From Cellvibrionaceae bacterium (lineage in GTDB: Bacteria; Pseudomonadota; Gammaproteobacteria; Pseudomonadales; Cellvibrionaceae): 47,231 nt of DNA. Within the stretch, counting starts at the first letter, position 1; each line of letters starts with the position of its first letter. Shown here piece by piece: positions 7,733 through 16,604 of this stretch. Position numbers and translations under genes: made by a program. Location: assembly GCA_021151695.1 (NCBI GenBank), contig JAGKWU010000024.1:1-47231 (forward strand), in the 5' to 3' direction. Under the pieces are notes generated by a model, which saw nothing but the letters and a program-made list of their open reading frames with translations, ran no database searches and was not told the DNA's origin.

Positions 7733-8641
7733 ATGTCTGTTATGACTAGTTCAAGCTTTGCAAAGGCCCTTTGGCCTGGTATTAACGCCTGGTATGGCAA
7801 AGCTTATAATGAATACAAAACTGAATACACCGATCTGTTTGATACTTACAATTCCCGTAAGCAATTTGAAGAAGACGTGGGTATCAGCTCGTTTGGTTTG
7901 GCTGTTCAAAAGGGTGAAGGCTCTGCAATCACTTATGATACTGAACGCCAAGGTTTCATCACTCGCTATAACCATACTGTGTTTGGTCTGGGTTTCATCG
8001 TTACACGTGAAATGTACGATGACGATCAGTACGACGTAGTTGGTCAGCGTAAGGCCCAAGGTCTCGCATTCTCTATGCGTCAGACTAAAGAAATCAACGG
8101 TGCTAACGTGTATAACCGCGCGTTTGACTCCAGCTACACTGGTGGTGATGGTGTGTCGATGTTGAATGCATCGCATCCTAACTTTGCTGGTGGTACTTGG
8201 TCTAACCAAATTGCGACTGCTGCTGACTTGTCGGAAGCTGCACTGGAACAAGCTTGTATTGATATCGCTGGTTTCACCAATGACCGTGGTCTGTTGATTA
8301 AGGTCTTGCCAAAGACTCTGATTATCCCACGTCAACTGGCATTTGAAGCTCAACGTATTCTGAAGACTGATGGTCGTGTTGGTACAGACAACAATGATCT
8401 GAATGCTCTGAAGTCTCTGGGCTTGATTCCAGAAGTTAAGGTTAATCACTTCCTGACTGATACTGATGCATGGTTTATCCGTACTGACGTTCAGCATGGT
8501 CTGAAGTACTTTGAACGTCGTGGTGATGAATTCGGTATGGATTCGGACTTCGACACAGAAAATGCTAAGTATAAGGCTACAGGTCGTTATAGCTTCGGTT
8601 GGACTGATCCACGTGCTATCTACGGCTCTGCTGGTGCTTAA
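7733..8641 (+). CDS. major capsid protein
   Basis: 302 residues, the main shell protein expected after scaffold. It has an HK97-like overall character: an N-terminal helical region, a central mixed domain, and a C-terminal stretch ending in GRYSFGWTDPRAIYG. The strong AAGGAA Shine-Dalgarno upstream, more regular C/G-ending codons than the neighbours, and the rho-independent terminator immediately after the gene all fit a very highly expressed protein. A long leftward frame across it (7751-8497) is an antisense shadow. Confidence 0.87.
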   Translation: MSVMTSSSFAKALWPGINAWYGKAYNEYKTEYTDLFDTYNSRKQFEEDVGISSFGLAVQKGEGSAITYDTERQGFITRYNHTVFGLGFIVTREMYDDDQYDVVGQRKAQGLAFSMRQTKEINGANVYNRAFDSSYTGGDGVSMLNASHPNFAGGTWSNQIATAADLSEAALEQACIDIAGFTNDRGLLIKVLPKTLIIPRQLAFEAQRILKTDGRVGTDNNDLNALKSLGLIPEVKVNHFLTDTDAWFIRTDVQHGLKYFERRGDEFGMDSDFDTENAKYKATGRYSFGWTDPRAIYGSAGA

Positions 8642-8653
8642 TAGTTAACACGG

Positions 8654-8700
8654 CCCTCCCCTCTGGTGACATTATCCTGTTACTATCGGGAGGGTTTTTT
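8654..8700 (+). terminator. rho-independent terminator after the capsid gene
   Basis: CCCTCCC (8654-8660) pairs with GGGAGGG (8688-8694), followed by six T. An inner GTGAC/GTTAC pairing with one wobble extends the hairpin. It would limit transcription past the capsid gene and so set the ratio of capsid to tail proteins; downstream genes need read-through or a separate promoter. Confidence 0.85.
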
Positions 8701-8715
8701 ATTAAGGAAATTAAA

Positions 8716-9153
8716 ATGGGTTTCAAACAAGTTGATGTTGTCTATCCAGTTACGACTGGTCCAACTGCAACGAGTCCTTCTCCAAAAGAAGGCTCTTTGA
8801 AGGTTTTTCAGGTGACTCGTTCGGACACTACTGCTTCATTGAAGTGTGTACTTCCAGCCGATGCTTCTATTCTTGGATTTTTGATTTATGGGGCTGCTTC
8901 TAATGCTGGTACAACTGCCAACATTAGTATTGGTTCTACATCTGCAAACTCTAACGAATTTGTTAACGCACAGGATGTTAAAACTACTGGTGGTTTGATT
9001 ATTCCAACTGCTACGGTTAATCCTGCAAACATGCCACAAATTGAAAACTATCCTTTGGGCCAAGATGTGCAGATTTATGCTAAGTATGCCGAAACTGGTG
9101 GTGCTTCTACTGCTGGCGGTCCATATAAAGTAGCTGTCTGGTACGTGCGATAA
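8716..9153 (+). CDS. beta-rich virion protein
   Basis: 145 residues, low in charge, Ser/Thr/Ala/Gly-rich, ending in an aromatic strand (YKVAVWYVR). It looks like a beta-sandwich head decoration or fibre-type protein. It is the first gene after the capsid terminator, has AAGGAA upstream, and is followed after one base by a protein of similar composition. No named family is recognised; virion localisation is an inference. Confidence 0.55.
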   Translation: MGFKQVDVVYPVTTGPTATSPSPKEGSLKVFQVTRSDTTASLKCVLPADASILGFLIYGAASNAGTTANISIGSTSANSNEFVNAQDVKTTGGLIIPTATVNPANMPQIENYPLGQDVQIYAKYAETGGASTAGGPYKVAVWYVR

Positions 9154-9154
9154 T

Positions 9155-9469
9155 ATGAGTACAGCCCGCACTTCCGGGCTGTTAAGTGCTGGTACTAATG
9201 TCGTTTCTAATGGAGTTAACTACCTTAATGGTGTTACGGTCATTTCAGACAGCACCAACACTGCGACAGTTACCGTATACGATAGCCCAGATGGCGTTGC
9301 AAATATGACTGCTGCTAGAACTCTAGCTAAAGTAACAGCCACTGTTAATACAGGTAGTAATTCATTAGCTTTAACTTGTCCTATTCGGGCTGAGTATGGC
9401 TTAACAGTTGTTGTTTCTGGAACAGGCGCTCCTACTGCAATTATTCTTTATGGTGGCACTCTTAACTAA
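9155..9469 (+). CDS. beta-rich virion protein
   Basis: 104 residues dominated by Thr, Val, Ala and Gly. An N-terminal arm is followed by alternating strands (NTATVTVYDSPDG; YGLTVVVSGTG) typical of small beta-sandwich structural proteins. It is adjacent to 8716-9153 and 9479-9823, with which it shares composition, suggesting three related capsid-surface or tail components. The stop TAA doubles as part of the next gene's AAGGA ribosome binding site. Confidence 0.55.
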   Translation: MSTARTSGLLSAGTNVVSNGVNYLNGVTVISDSTNTATVTVYDSPDGVANMTAARTLAKVTATVNTGSNSLALTCPIRAEYGLTVVVSGTGAPTAIILYGGTLN

Positions 9470-9478
9470 GGAAATAAA

Positions 9479-9823
9479 ATGAGTGATAATGTTTGGGTGA
9501 AATGTGGTAGAGTGTTTAACCTTTATCCAGATCCAGGAGTTACTACAACTACTACTGGTAATACTGTAATTAAAGATTCTCCATTTGCAACATTTCAAGC
9601 TAACGTAGTTGGTACAGGTACAGTTTCAGCAACTGTTGTTATTGATTGCTCTAATGATGGTGTGTATTGGTGTACTACTCCTCTAGCTACAATCACATTA
9701 ACAGCAGCTACAACTTCTAGTACAGATGGATTTACTACACAAGCTCCTTGGAAATATGTACGGGCACGAGTTACAGCTATTAGCGGGACAAATGCTACTG
9801 TGACAGTATTTATGGGAGTATAA
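9479..9823 (+). CDS. beta-rich virion protein
   Basis: 114 residues, Thr-rich (a run of five Thr near residue 23) with Ig-like strand spacing and a paired Cys arrangement (DCSNDGVYWC). The pattern of a DGVYW turn followed by WKYVRARVTAISG resembles small phage structural modules that form discs or decoration. It lies immediately upstream of the tailspike and may be its head- or tail-binding partner. No family is named with confidence. Confidence 0.55.
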   Translation: MSDNVWVKCGRVFNLYPDPGVTTTTTGNTVIKDSPFATFQANVVGTGTVSATVVIDCSNDGVYWCTTPLATITLTAATTSSTDGFTTQAPWKYVRARVTAISGTNATVTVFMGV

Positions 9824-9824
9824 T

Positions 9825-11813
9825 ATGACTGTATCAGTTAATCCCTCAGTTTCTGGGGTGTTTTCTCAAGTAGCTTCTACTAATACATATCTTAGTGGTT
9901 ATGACTATGGATTGTATCCGGATACAGGTACGGATATGACCACGCAGCTACAAGCAGCTTTGACTGCAGGTAGAGTACTAAATAAACCTGTTCTTGTGCA
10001 ACCTGGAAAGTATATTTACACAAACACTATTGTTCAAGGTGGTGGTGGTCTGATTTGTGATAAAGGCGAGGCATGGTTTGATAACCAAGACCCGGCTTAC
10101 GTCAACGTGGTAGTTGACTTTCAAGACCCAGGTTCAGGTACATTGGATGGTATCACTGTCCAGGGCATCAAGTTCACATGCTCAACACGCCCCGATTCGG
10201 GGTTATCAAACGGAGCGCTTGAGACAAATCACTTTATTCGGGTCACCAAAGCTCGCAATGTGCGTGTGTGGGGGAATAAGTTCAAACACAACAATGGAGG
10301 AGCTGTTCTTTTCCGTGATGTAGAAGACTCGTCAATTATAGGCAATGATGTTGAGGACGTTTGGAAGGATGCCTTCCATATCACAGACGGATCGCGCAAC
10401 ATCATCCGCGCGCACAACATCGTCAAGGGTGGTGGCGACGACGCTTTTGCAGTCGTTGGTGTTGTGGCAAAAGGTGTATACCCGATTGGTATCCAAGACA
10501 TTGGCAACCGTGTATACGGTGTGCGCAAGGCCCGTGGCTTCGCGTATGTTGGCTGTCGTGATGTCGTGAACATTGGTTGTTACGTTGATGGGCGCATTCC
10601 GAGCTATATTCCGCAGCAATCTGACGTTGGTGGTGGACGCTACAACACAGCATGCGGCCTATACATCCTGGCAGAAAGTGGTTTCTATGGGTGCGAGAAC
10701 ATCAACGTAAAAGGCTTTGTTGGTGAGTACCTATCCTCCGGCATCGACAGCGGCGGCACAGCAACCAGCACACTTCAGCAGATCCATATTGGTGCAAGCA
10801 ATGGTGCAAGTTATCCTTTAAAGAACATCAAGGTAGAAGCTACATTACGTAACGGGTCATCCCGTGGGATCATCGTCATCGGAAACGGGTATGTTCAGGA
10901 CGTCGAAGCCGATCTGGTGGTAGAGGACAATACCGACCCCGGTGGCCTGTTGTCTTTGACTAGCACCCCAGGCACAGGTAATCAGAACGCCGCAGAATTC
11001 CAAAATACTAGAAACGTAAAGTTGAAACTCCGAGCCAACAAAATCGGCAAGGGTGCTATCTATATAGATGCGAACTGTTCAGGTCAGTATGATTTGGACG
11101 TGTCAGTTGGGTCAGTATCTATGACAACTGCAGGACAGTCTCCAATTCAAATTGCCTCTGCAACCAAGATTGAACAGTTAGATATTAAGTTAAACTTTGA
11201 AACAACTCCTGCAGCTTCTGGCTTGGGTTCTATCAACCGCATCATTGATAATGGTACAAACCAAGGTGTAATTAGGTCTGTTAAAGTAACAGGCGTTGAC
11301 CATGCTACTGCAGCCGCAAACGTCCTTTCTGGATGGCCTACTCGTACTGTAACACTAGGTACATCCCCATCCACTATTGTTAATTATACAGGACGTCCAA
11401 TGTTGTTCTATTCCCGTTTGGGAACAGTTTCTGCAATTGGTAGAGCAGGTGTTAAAGGTAGAGTAGTTGCAAAAACTGTAGTTACAGGAGCCAACGGTAC
11501 TGTAGCTGTAGATGGAGATTACACAGATATCTACACTGCTGCTGCGGTGGTGACTCTGTTTAACGCTCGTGGTGTTGCAATTGGTACAGGCACTGTAGCT
11601 TCTTCTGCTTTGGCTGGGGGGACTACTACTGTAACATTTGATGCTACTGGTGTTAATGCTTCTTTTGCAGCAGGTATGCAAATGGGTATCGTAAACACAA
11701 TGAAGACCTTGAATGGTAGAACAAATGGGGTTATTGAACTTCCTGCTGAAACTGCTGTACAAGTTACATATTCTGTCGCTCCAACTTGTGCCATTACTGA
11801 TGAAACATACTAA
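9825..11813 (+). CDS. tailspike, right-handed beta-helix (pectate-lyase-like fold)
   Basis: A 662-residue receptor-binding spike, probably trimeric, that would bind or cleave surface polysaccharide. The DYGLYPDTGTDMTTQLQAAL stretch (residues 26-45) is the usual entry to phage beta-helix spikes. Residues 90-400 show repeated short strands with N/G/V turns (NVRVWGNKFKHNNGGAVLF; SIIGNDVEDVW), and a beta-rich trimerisation-like C-terminus follows. The helix part (about 10060-11000) has much higher GC than both ends, pointing to domain exchange. Lyase versus hydrolase activity and catalytic residues cannot be told from the sequence. Confidence 0.82.
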   Translation: MTVSVNPSVSGVFSQVASTNTYLSGYDYGLYPDTGTDMTTQLQAALTAGRVLNKPVLVQPGKYIYTNTIVQGGGGLICDKGEAWFDNQDPAYVNVVVDFQDPGSGTLDGITVQGIKFTCSTRPDSGLSNGALETNHFIRVTKARNVRVWGNKFKHNNGGAVLFRDVEDSSIIGNDVEDVWKDAFHITDGSRNIIRAHNIVKGGGDDAFAVVGVVAKGVYPIGIQDIGNRVYGVRKARGFAYVGCRDVVNIGCYVDGRIPSYIPQQSDVGGGRYNTACGLYILAESGFYGCENINVKGFVGEYLSSGIDSGGTATSTLQQIHIGASNGASYPLKNIKVEATLRNGSSRGIIVIGNGYVQDVEADLVVEDNTDPGGLLSLTSTPGTGNQNAAEFQNTRNVKLKLRANKIGKGAIYIDANCSGQYDLDVSVGSVSMTTAGQSPIQIASATKIEQLDIKLNFETTPAASGLGSINRIIDNGTNQGVIRSVKVTGVDHATAAANVLSGWPTRTVTLGTSPSTIVNYTGRPMLFYSRLGTVSAIGRAGVKGRVVAKTVVTGANGTVAVDGDYTDIYTAAAVVTLFNARGVAIGTGTVASSALAGGTTTVTFDATGVNASFAAGMQMGIVNTMKTLNGRTNGVIELPAETAVQVTYSVAPTCAITDETY

Positions 11814-11815
11814 AC

Positions 11816-12061
11816 ATGTCTATAGAAGTAGTACTTGCAGTAACAAATGCTTTACTGGGGGTTATCATGTTTTTCATGAAGATTGCACATGATAATCTGA
11901 AAGAGCAAATTAAAGAGCACAAGCAAGACATTGATAAAATCAAGGATACCTATATTAAAAAGGAGGATTTCCGTGAGTTTAAAGAAGAATTGTTTGTGCG
12001 ATTGGATGAAATTAAACTTGACGTTCGACGTGACTTAGAAAGGATAAGTAAAAATGTCTAA
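11816..12061 (+). CDS. small membrane-anchored coiled-coil protein
   Basis: 81 residues: an N-terminal hydrophobic segment (about residues 4-24, EVVLAVTNALLGVIMFFMKI) followed by a long Lys/Glu/Asp-rich helix predicted to be coiled coil. This layout is common among phage proteins near fibre or lysis genes. It could be a holin-like or spanin-like protein, but a single N-terminal segment with a cytoplasmic or periplasmic coil is not decisive. It begins two bases after the tailspike stop. Confidence 0.6.
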   Translation: MSIEVVLAVTNALLGVIMFFMKIAHDNLKEQIKEHKQDIDKIKDTYIKKEDFREFKEELFVRLDEIKLDVRRDLERISKNV

Positions 12062-12092
12062 AGGTTGCAAAGGCGGAGGCAAAAAGAAATGA
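12054..12092 (+). CDS. possible 12-residue Lys/Gly/Cys mini-ORF
   Basis: ATG 12054 opens a 12-codon frame (MSKGCKGGGKKK) overlapping the previous stop, with its own stop overlapping the next start as ATGA. Tiny Lys/Gly/Cys-rich peptides of this style occur in tail regions of other phages. However, the GGCGGAGG within it is also the ribosome binding site for ATG 12089, so the frame may only be leader sequence or serve translational coupling. Confidence 0.3.
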   Translation: MSKGCKGGGKKK

Positions 12093-12820
12093 CTTATAGG
12101 GGGAGATGGCCTGGGACATGGGCAGCAATATGTGATGTATGTGGGTTTCGTTTCCCCTCAGATAAGTTAAAACTTAGATGGGATAACCTGACTGTCTGTC
12201 ATGATGACTGGGAAGTCAGGCACCCACAAGATTTTTTAAAGATTCCTAAAGATAAGATTGCTCCAGATTGGGTTAAACCAGAGAATCTAACCTTTAGAGA
12301 ATCTATCGGTGTGTTTGAAATTCTAACAGCTACTGATACAATTTCAGTTACACAAGTAATTCCGGTTACAGATAATATCTATACATCTGATGTTATTTAT
12401 CCTACATTGTCCAGTAATCCATATCTTAATGATACAGGTACAACTAGTGAAAGTTTAACATCTTCGTTTAGTACAAATATCTACGATTCTAGTACAACTA
12501 CAGAAACAATTGGTTGGAGAACGTATGATACTACTCAACTAAATGGTTTTGTATTAAATGGGTTAGGGCTAAATAGTAGTGACCTATTAACCGTATCAGT
12601 ATCAGTTACAGACACAGCAACAACTTCAGATTCTATTACAAAGCAATTTGGAGTTAATACAAATGACACAGTGAACCATACTGATAATGGTGTAGTTCTT
12701 AATGTCACAACTAATTTAACAGATTCTGCCACAAGTGCAGAATACTTAGTCTTACAAGCAACATCTACTGCTTTGCTTGGTGGAAGACAACTTAATGGAG
12801 CAAGTTTAAATGCAAACTAA
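12089..12820 (+). CDS. zinc-binding N-terminus with Ser/Thr/Asp repeat tail
   Basis: A 243-residue protein from ATG 12089; a TTG at 12065 in the same frame is less likely because GGCGGAGG sits correctly before 12089. Residues 12-50 hold CDVCGF...VCHDDWE, a likely metal-binding knuckle common in phage virion-associated proteins. From about residue 85 onward imperfect repeats of a T-D-T-x-T-x-S-E/D-S-I/L pattern follow (five clear copies), suggesting an extended beta stalk. It is probably a fibre or tail accessory protein. The end overlaps the next gene by 11 bases. Confidence 0.6.
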   Translation: MTYRGRWPGTWAAICDVCGFRFPSDKLKLRWDNLTVCHDDWEVRHPQDFLKIPKDKIAPDWVKPENLTFRESIGVFEILTATDTISVTQVIPVTDNIYTSDVIYPTLSSNPYLNDTGTTSESLTSSFSTNIYDSSTTTETIGWRTYDTTQLNGFVLNGLGLNSSDLLTVSVSVTDTATTSDSITKQFGVNTNDTVNHTDNGVVLNVTTNLTDSATSAEYLVLQATSTALLGGRQLNGASLNAN

Positions 12821-13247
12821 TTTCGAAGTTAAAGGTCAAGTTCATGCCATTCTTTACGATGCAGATGGCAAGGTAAAATATGAGTATGAAGGTCCTAACC
12901 TTGTGGTTTCTACTGGTTTGACTTTTATTTGTTCTCGTATGGCAGGCACTGCCTCCAACGTCATGTCACATATGGCTGTTGGATCTAGCGCTACGGCCCC
13001 AGCATCAGGTAATACCACTCTAGGTACAGAGCTTGCAAGAGTAGCTTTGTCTAGCACTACACCTACATCAAACCAGATCGCGTTTGCAGCCACTTTTGGT
13101 GCAGGTGTTGGTACAGGTACTATTGCCGAAGCAGGACTGTTTAATGCCGTGTCTGCTGGTACTATGTTGTCTCGTACAACTTCTATTTCTGTGACAAAAG
13201 GTAGCACTGATACATTGGTTATCACTTGGACCATCACAGTTAACTAA
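12810..13247 (+). CDS. putative tail fibre/fibre-associated protein
   Basis: 145 residues. The N-terminus has an Asp/Gly-rich DADGKVKYEYEGPNLVV turn followed by small-residue-rich strands and a C-terminal beta strand (DTLVITWTITVN). This is typical of short phage tail-fibre modules. It sits between the repeat protein and the glycine-rich fibre, overlapping the former. The stop TAA merges with the ribosome binding site of the next gene. Confidence 0.55.
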   Translation: MQTNFEVKGQVHAILYDADGKVKYEYEGPNLVVSTGLTFICSRMAGTASNVMSHMAVGSSATAPASGNTTLGTELARVALSSTTPTSNQIAFAATFGAGVGTGTIAEAGLFNAVSAGTMLSRTTSISVTKGSTDTLVITWTITVN

Positions 13248-13255
13248 GGATTATT

Positions 13256-14215
13256 ATGCCTAATTTGAACGTACTATTGGCTAATAATGCTACCACCACT
13301 TTGTCAAGTGGTTTGGCTTCAGGAGCAACCTCCATGAGCGTTGCTTCTAGTACAGGATTTCCTACTCCTGGAACTAATACATACTTTTATGCTACGATTG
13401 TCCGTATCTCCGATGCAGCAATTGAAATCATTAAAGTAACTAACATTTCTGGTACAACTTGGACAATTACTAGAGCACAAGAAGGTACTACAGCACTTAC
13501 TTTTGTAACTGGTGACAAAGTCGAACTCCGTATGACAGCGGCTGCTCATGGTGATGGGTTGTTCGGAAGATTGGTAGCTATTCATAAGTTTTCTGCTACT
13601 ACATATAATCTGTGGGATCTGGTTACTGGAGCAAACACAACTCCAGCATTTACTAACGGTACAACAACGTTTTCGCCTCTATATGCAAACTCGGCCAGGG
13701 CCGTAATTGAAGGTTGGGGTGGTGGTGGTGGTACATATGGACTAGCAGCTACTTCAGCATCACAAGTTTCTATTGCTTCTAATGGAGCTGACGGAGGTTA
13801 CGGTAGAGTACTAGCAACTATTACAAGTATTAATGCTAATACGATTACTGTTGGTACTGGTGGTTCTGCTGGTACAAGTGGTGGTGGTGCAGGGGGTGCA
13901 GGAGGGGCGACTAATATTGCAACGACTACTTTCTATGGTGGTAACGCTGGTAATACAACTGGTTTAGTGTCTACTTTCCCTGCTATGGTATCTACCCCAG
14001 TGGGGGCTACTACATCCGGATCAATTGTTCTTGCTGATAAACGACATTCTGCTGGCACTATTGTTGCACATTCTTTGACAACGTATAGCTTGCCCACCAA
14101 GACACAGGATCGGTATGGTTCTGGTGGTAATCCAGTAATTAACCTGGCTAGTGCCGCCGCAGTTGCAGGTAACTCTGGGACAGATGGTGCCTTGTTTATC
14201 TATGAATATGCATAA
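13256..14215 (+). CDS. tail fibre/tip adhesin with glycine-rich loops
   Basis: 319 residues. The N-terminal half (about 1-100) is a beta-rich attachment domain with repeated Ser/Thr strands and ISGTTWTITRAQEGTTAL, a motif style common in fibre proteins. The C-terminal half carries polyglycine segments (WGGGGGTYG near 155; SGGGAGGAGGA near 215), as in T-even-type gp38 tip adhesins, whose glycine-rich loops contact receptors. A receptor-binding role beside the enzymatic tailspike is plausible: one protein for polysaccharide, one for a secondary receptor. Confidence 0.62.
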   Translation: MPNLNVLLANNATTTLSSGLASGATSMSVASSTGFPTPGTNTYFYATIVRISDAAIEIIKVTNISGTTWTITRAQEGTTALTFVTGDKVELRMTAAAHGDGLFGRLVAIHKFSATTYNLWDLVTGANTTPAFTNGTTTFSPLYANSARAVIEGWGGGGGTYGLAATSASQVSIASNGADGGYGRVLATITSINANTITVGTGGSAGTSGGGAGGAGGATNIATTTFYGGNAGNTTGLVSTFPAMVSTPVGATTSGSIVLADKRHSAGTIVAHSLTTYSLPTKTQDRYGSGGNPVINLASAAAVAGNSGTDGALFIYEYA

Positions 14216-14224
14216 GGAAATAAT

Positions 14225-14431
14225 ATGACTGCATTTCTAACTACACTACTGCTAACATCAGCAGATGTTTTATGGGCTATTGTTGCTAAACTGGTAACTA
14301 AAAATTTCCTAGAAAAGATTATCACAGAATTGACGGTTGCTGGTTTGGAAAAACTGGCAGCTAGCACTGCTAATACTCTTGATGACCAAATTGTTGCAGA
14401 TGTTAAATCTGCACTTAACGTAGAAAAGTAA
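14225..14431 (+). CDS. small hydrophobic protein (holin candidate)
   Basis: 68 residues with a hydrophobic or amphipathic first half (LTTLLLTSADVLWAIVAKLV) and a short charged C-terminus ending in Lys. It could be a small holin-like membrane protein, though the lysozyme is 10 kb away and only one segment is convincingly hydrophobic. It is preceded by a TAAGGA stop/ribosome-binding junction and followed closely by the adaptor gene. Function unproven. Confidence 0.5.
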   Translation: MTAFLTTLLLTSADVLWAIVAKLVTKNFLEKIITELTVAGLEKLAASTANTLDDQIVADVKSALNVEK

Positions 14432-14436
14432 TTATA

Positions 14437-15135
14437 ATGAGTACCTCTGGCGTCACAACTTATTCACGCACTGCACAACAAGTAATTGATGCTGCATATA
14501 GAAAAACTGGTGTTATGGCTAAAGGCCAATCTGCTGACGCAGAGGAACTCTCCATTGGGATTGAAACACTTAATCTAGCAATTGCAGAACTAAGAACTTA
14601 TGGTTTAAACCTTTGGAAAGTTCAAACAGTTACTTTACCTATTGTAGCCGGTACAGCTACATACACTTTAACACAACCCGCCAAACCTAATAAAGTGCTA
14701 CAAGGATGGGCTGAAGATATTGTTAATCCTAGTAGCAAGATTCCATTAGAAATTGTTTCTGTATTTAATTACAATAAACTACCTCTTAACTCTAACGGTA
14801 CTCCTGTTCAATTAACTTATATTCCCGGTAAAACCTTTGGTACAGTTACTCTGTGGCCCTCTCCAAATACTACCACAGTAAATACTAAAAATATTAAATT
14901 AGTAGTAGAAGGAGAATTGGAACTTATTACAGACGCTGGTCAAGATATTGATATTCCAACTGAATGGTATAATGCTGTTATTTATTATTTGTCTTCATTG
15001 TTGACTAATGAACTTAATGTTCCTATTCAAGACCGAGATGAAATCCAAAAGAAAGCAATGTACCATATTGAGTTGGCTCAGGAAGCTGGGCAAGAGAATG
15101 CTTCTTTGTTCTTTCAACCTATTGTGAGTAGATAA
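14437..15135 (+). CDS. head-tail adaptor (P22 gp4 / T7 gp11-like)
   Basis: 232 residues. The N-terminal helical region AQQVIDAAYRKTGVMAKGQ...AIAELRTYGLNLWKVQTV is characteristic of podovirus adaptor proteins that bind the portal ring and seal packaged DNA. It is followed by a beta region (IVAGTATYTL) and a C-terminal helical part. Length and position before a large beta-rich tail protein match the P22-like order. The stop and next ATG overlap at base 15135. Confidence 0.75.
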   Translation: MSTSGVTTYSRTAQQVIDAAYRKTGVMAKGQSADAEELSIGIETLNLAIAELRTYGLNLWKVQTVTLPIVAGTATYTLTQPAKPNKVLQGWAEDIVNPSSKIPLEIVSVFNYNKLPLNSNGTPVQLTYIPGKTFGTVTLWPSPNTTTVNTKNIKLVVEGELELITDAGQDIDIPTEWYNAVIYYLSSLLTNELNVPIQDRDEIQKKAMYHIELAQEAGQENASLFFQPIVSR

Positions 15136-16604
15136 TGCCTCGTTCAGCTACACCCAATTACTCAACATATACAACAAAACAATTTCCTCTAATTAAAGAA
15201 CCCTTCATGCGTAGTAATCTTTCATATGATTCATTGTATGAAAATTGCTACTTAGAAGAAGTTAAGAACAAAGAACTACAGCAGTTTGACATTGCAGCCT
15301 CTAAAAGAGATGGTACGGTGCTTGTAGAAACACCAACATCTGAGTTTAGGGGCTTGTTTTTTTGGCAAACTTATGCTATAATGTTATATGTAATAGGAAA
15401 TAAAATTTATGGGGCTTCTGTGCCGAACACTTACGGAAGCTCTGGTTGGTCTCCAGCGTTGCTAGGAACACTTACAACAAGTACTGGACCAGTAGGATTT
15501 ACAGAGTATTTATCTAGTACAGGATCTGTATATGTGATCTGGGCTGATGGTACTAAAGTAGGTCAGTTTGATTCTGCATTAACTATGACTACATACACAG
15601 ACGCAGATATTCCTAGTCCACATATTCCTGTACCTATTTATTTAGATGGATACATCTTTTTAATTAAGTCTAATTCTCAAGATATTTATAACTCTGTTCT
15701 TGATACACCTAGTTCTTGGAATAATGAATTTATCTCTGTTGAAATGTCTGCAGATAGGTTGCTAACTCTTGCTAGAATTACTAACTATATTCTTGCTTTT
15801 GGAGATAGTTCAATTGAATTCTTTTACGATGCTCAAGTAGCTTCTGGATCACCATTAGGTAGAAATGATACCTTGTATCGTAATATTGGATATGTCGGTG
15901 GATTGGCACAGCAAGGTAATAAGATTTATTTTATTGGTAGATATGCTTCCGGTGATCTTGATATTTTTAAGATTGAAGATACAAAGGTAACTCCTATTGG
16001 TTCGCAACAAGTTAAACGCTGGTTGAATAAGAATCCTAATGGAGCTAATATGTATGGTGCTCTAATAAGTTTTAATAGTAAAACACATTATGTATTTACT
16101 GTAAATTCTAAAACATTTGCATATGATACTGTTAATGACTTTTATATTAATTGGAAATTTAAATCATTAGATAACTTTGCTATTAAATACTCTACTAATG
16201 GTAATAATCAATCATTTAATAAATGCTATATACATGTAGATGATGGAACTACCTACGGTGTGTTTTCCGAATTTAAACCAGATACTTTTACAGATAATAC
16301 ATCAGCATTTACTATGAAGATTAGGACTGATAATCTTTATAATGATACTCTACAAGCTAAATTTATTGCTCGTATGTCTTTGTTCTGCGATATAGGTAAT
16401 ACTTCAGCGACGATGCAATTAAGATGGTCTGACGACGATTATTATACCTATAGTAATCCTGTTCCTATTAATTTGAATCAAGAACTACCCTCAGTCCGTA
16501 GACTAGGATCATATAGACGTAGAGCTTTTGAATTAACTAATTCAGAGAATACTCCTGTTAGAGTATGGGGATACGAATTAGACCTTAATATGGGAGCTTC
16601 CTAA
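15135..16604 (+). CDS. tail hub/nozzle protein (P22 gp10-like)
   Basis: 489 residues, beta-rich throughout with few charged helices. It follows the adaptor directly, as the tail hub/nozzle (packaged-DNA stabilisation) protein does in P22-like phages. Repeated W/Y-containing strands with D-G turns suggest a beta-propeller, for example YVIWADGTKVGQFD and NKIYFIGRYASGDLDIFK. It probably forms the tube through which DNA and ejection proteins pass and to which the spike attaches. The name rests on order, size and fold character. Confidence 0.7.
   Translation: MPRSATPNYSTYTTKQFPLIKEPFMRSNLSYDSLYENCYLEEVKNKELQQFDIAASKRDGTVLVETPTSEFRGLFFWQTYAIMLYVIGNKIYGASVPNTYGSSGWSPALLGTLTTSTGPVGFTEYLSSTGSVYVIWADGTKVGQFDSALTMTTYTDADIPSPHIPVPIYLDGYIFLIKSNSQDIYNSVLDTPSSWNNEFISVEMSADRLLTLARITNYILAFGDSSIEFFYDAQVASGSPLGRNDTLYRNIGYVGGLAQQGNKIYFIGRYASGDLDIFKIEDTKVTPIGSQQVKRWLNKNPNGANMYGALISFNSKTHYVFTVNSKTFAYDTVNDFYINWKFKSLDNFAIKYSTNGNNQSFNKCYIHVDDGTTYGVFSEFKPDTFTDNTSAFTMKIRTDNLYNDTLQAKFIARMSLFCDIGNTSATMQLRWSDDDYYTYSNPVPINLNQELPSVRRLGSYRRRAFELTNSENTPVRVWGYELDLNMGAS

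Noticed and set aside
7751..8497. 248-codon leftward frame opposite the capsid gene
   Set aside because: It is an antisense shadow caused by regular codon usage in the major capsid gene; composition is Cys/Ser/Thr-rich with no recognisable fold and no ribosome binding site.
10229..10653. Several short frames in both directions inside the tailspike
   Set aside because: They arise from the higher GC of the beta-helix region; none has a ribosome binding site or protein-like composition.
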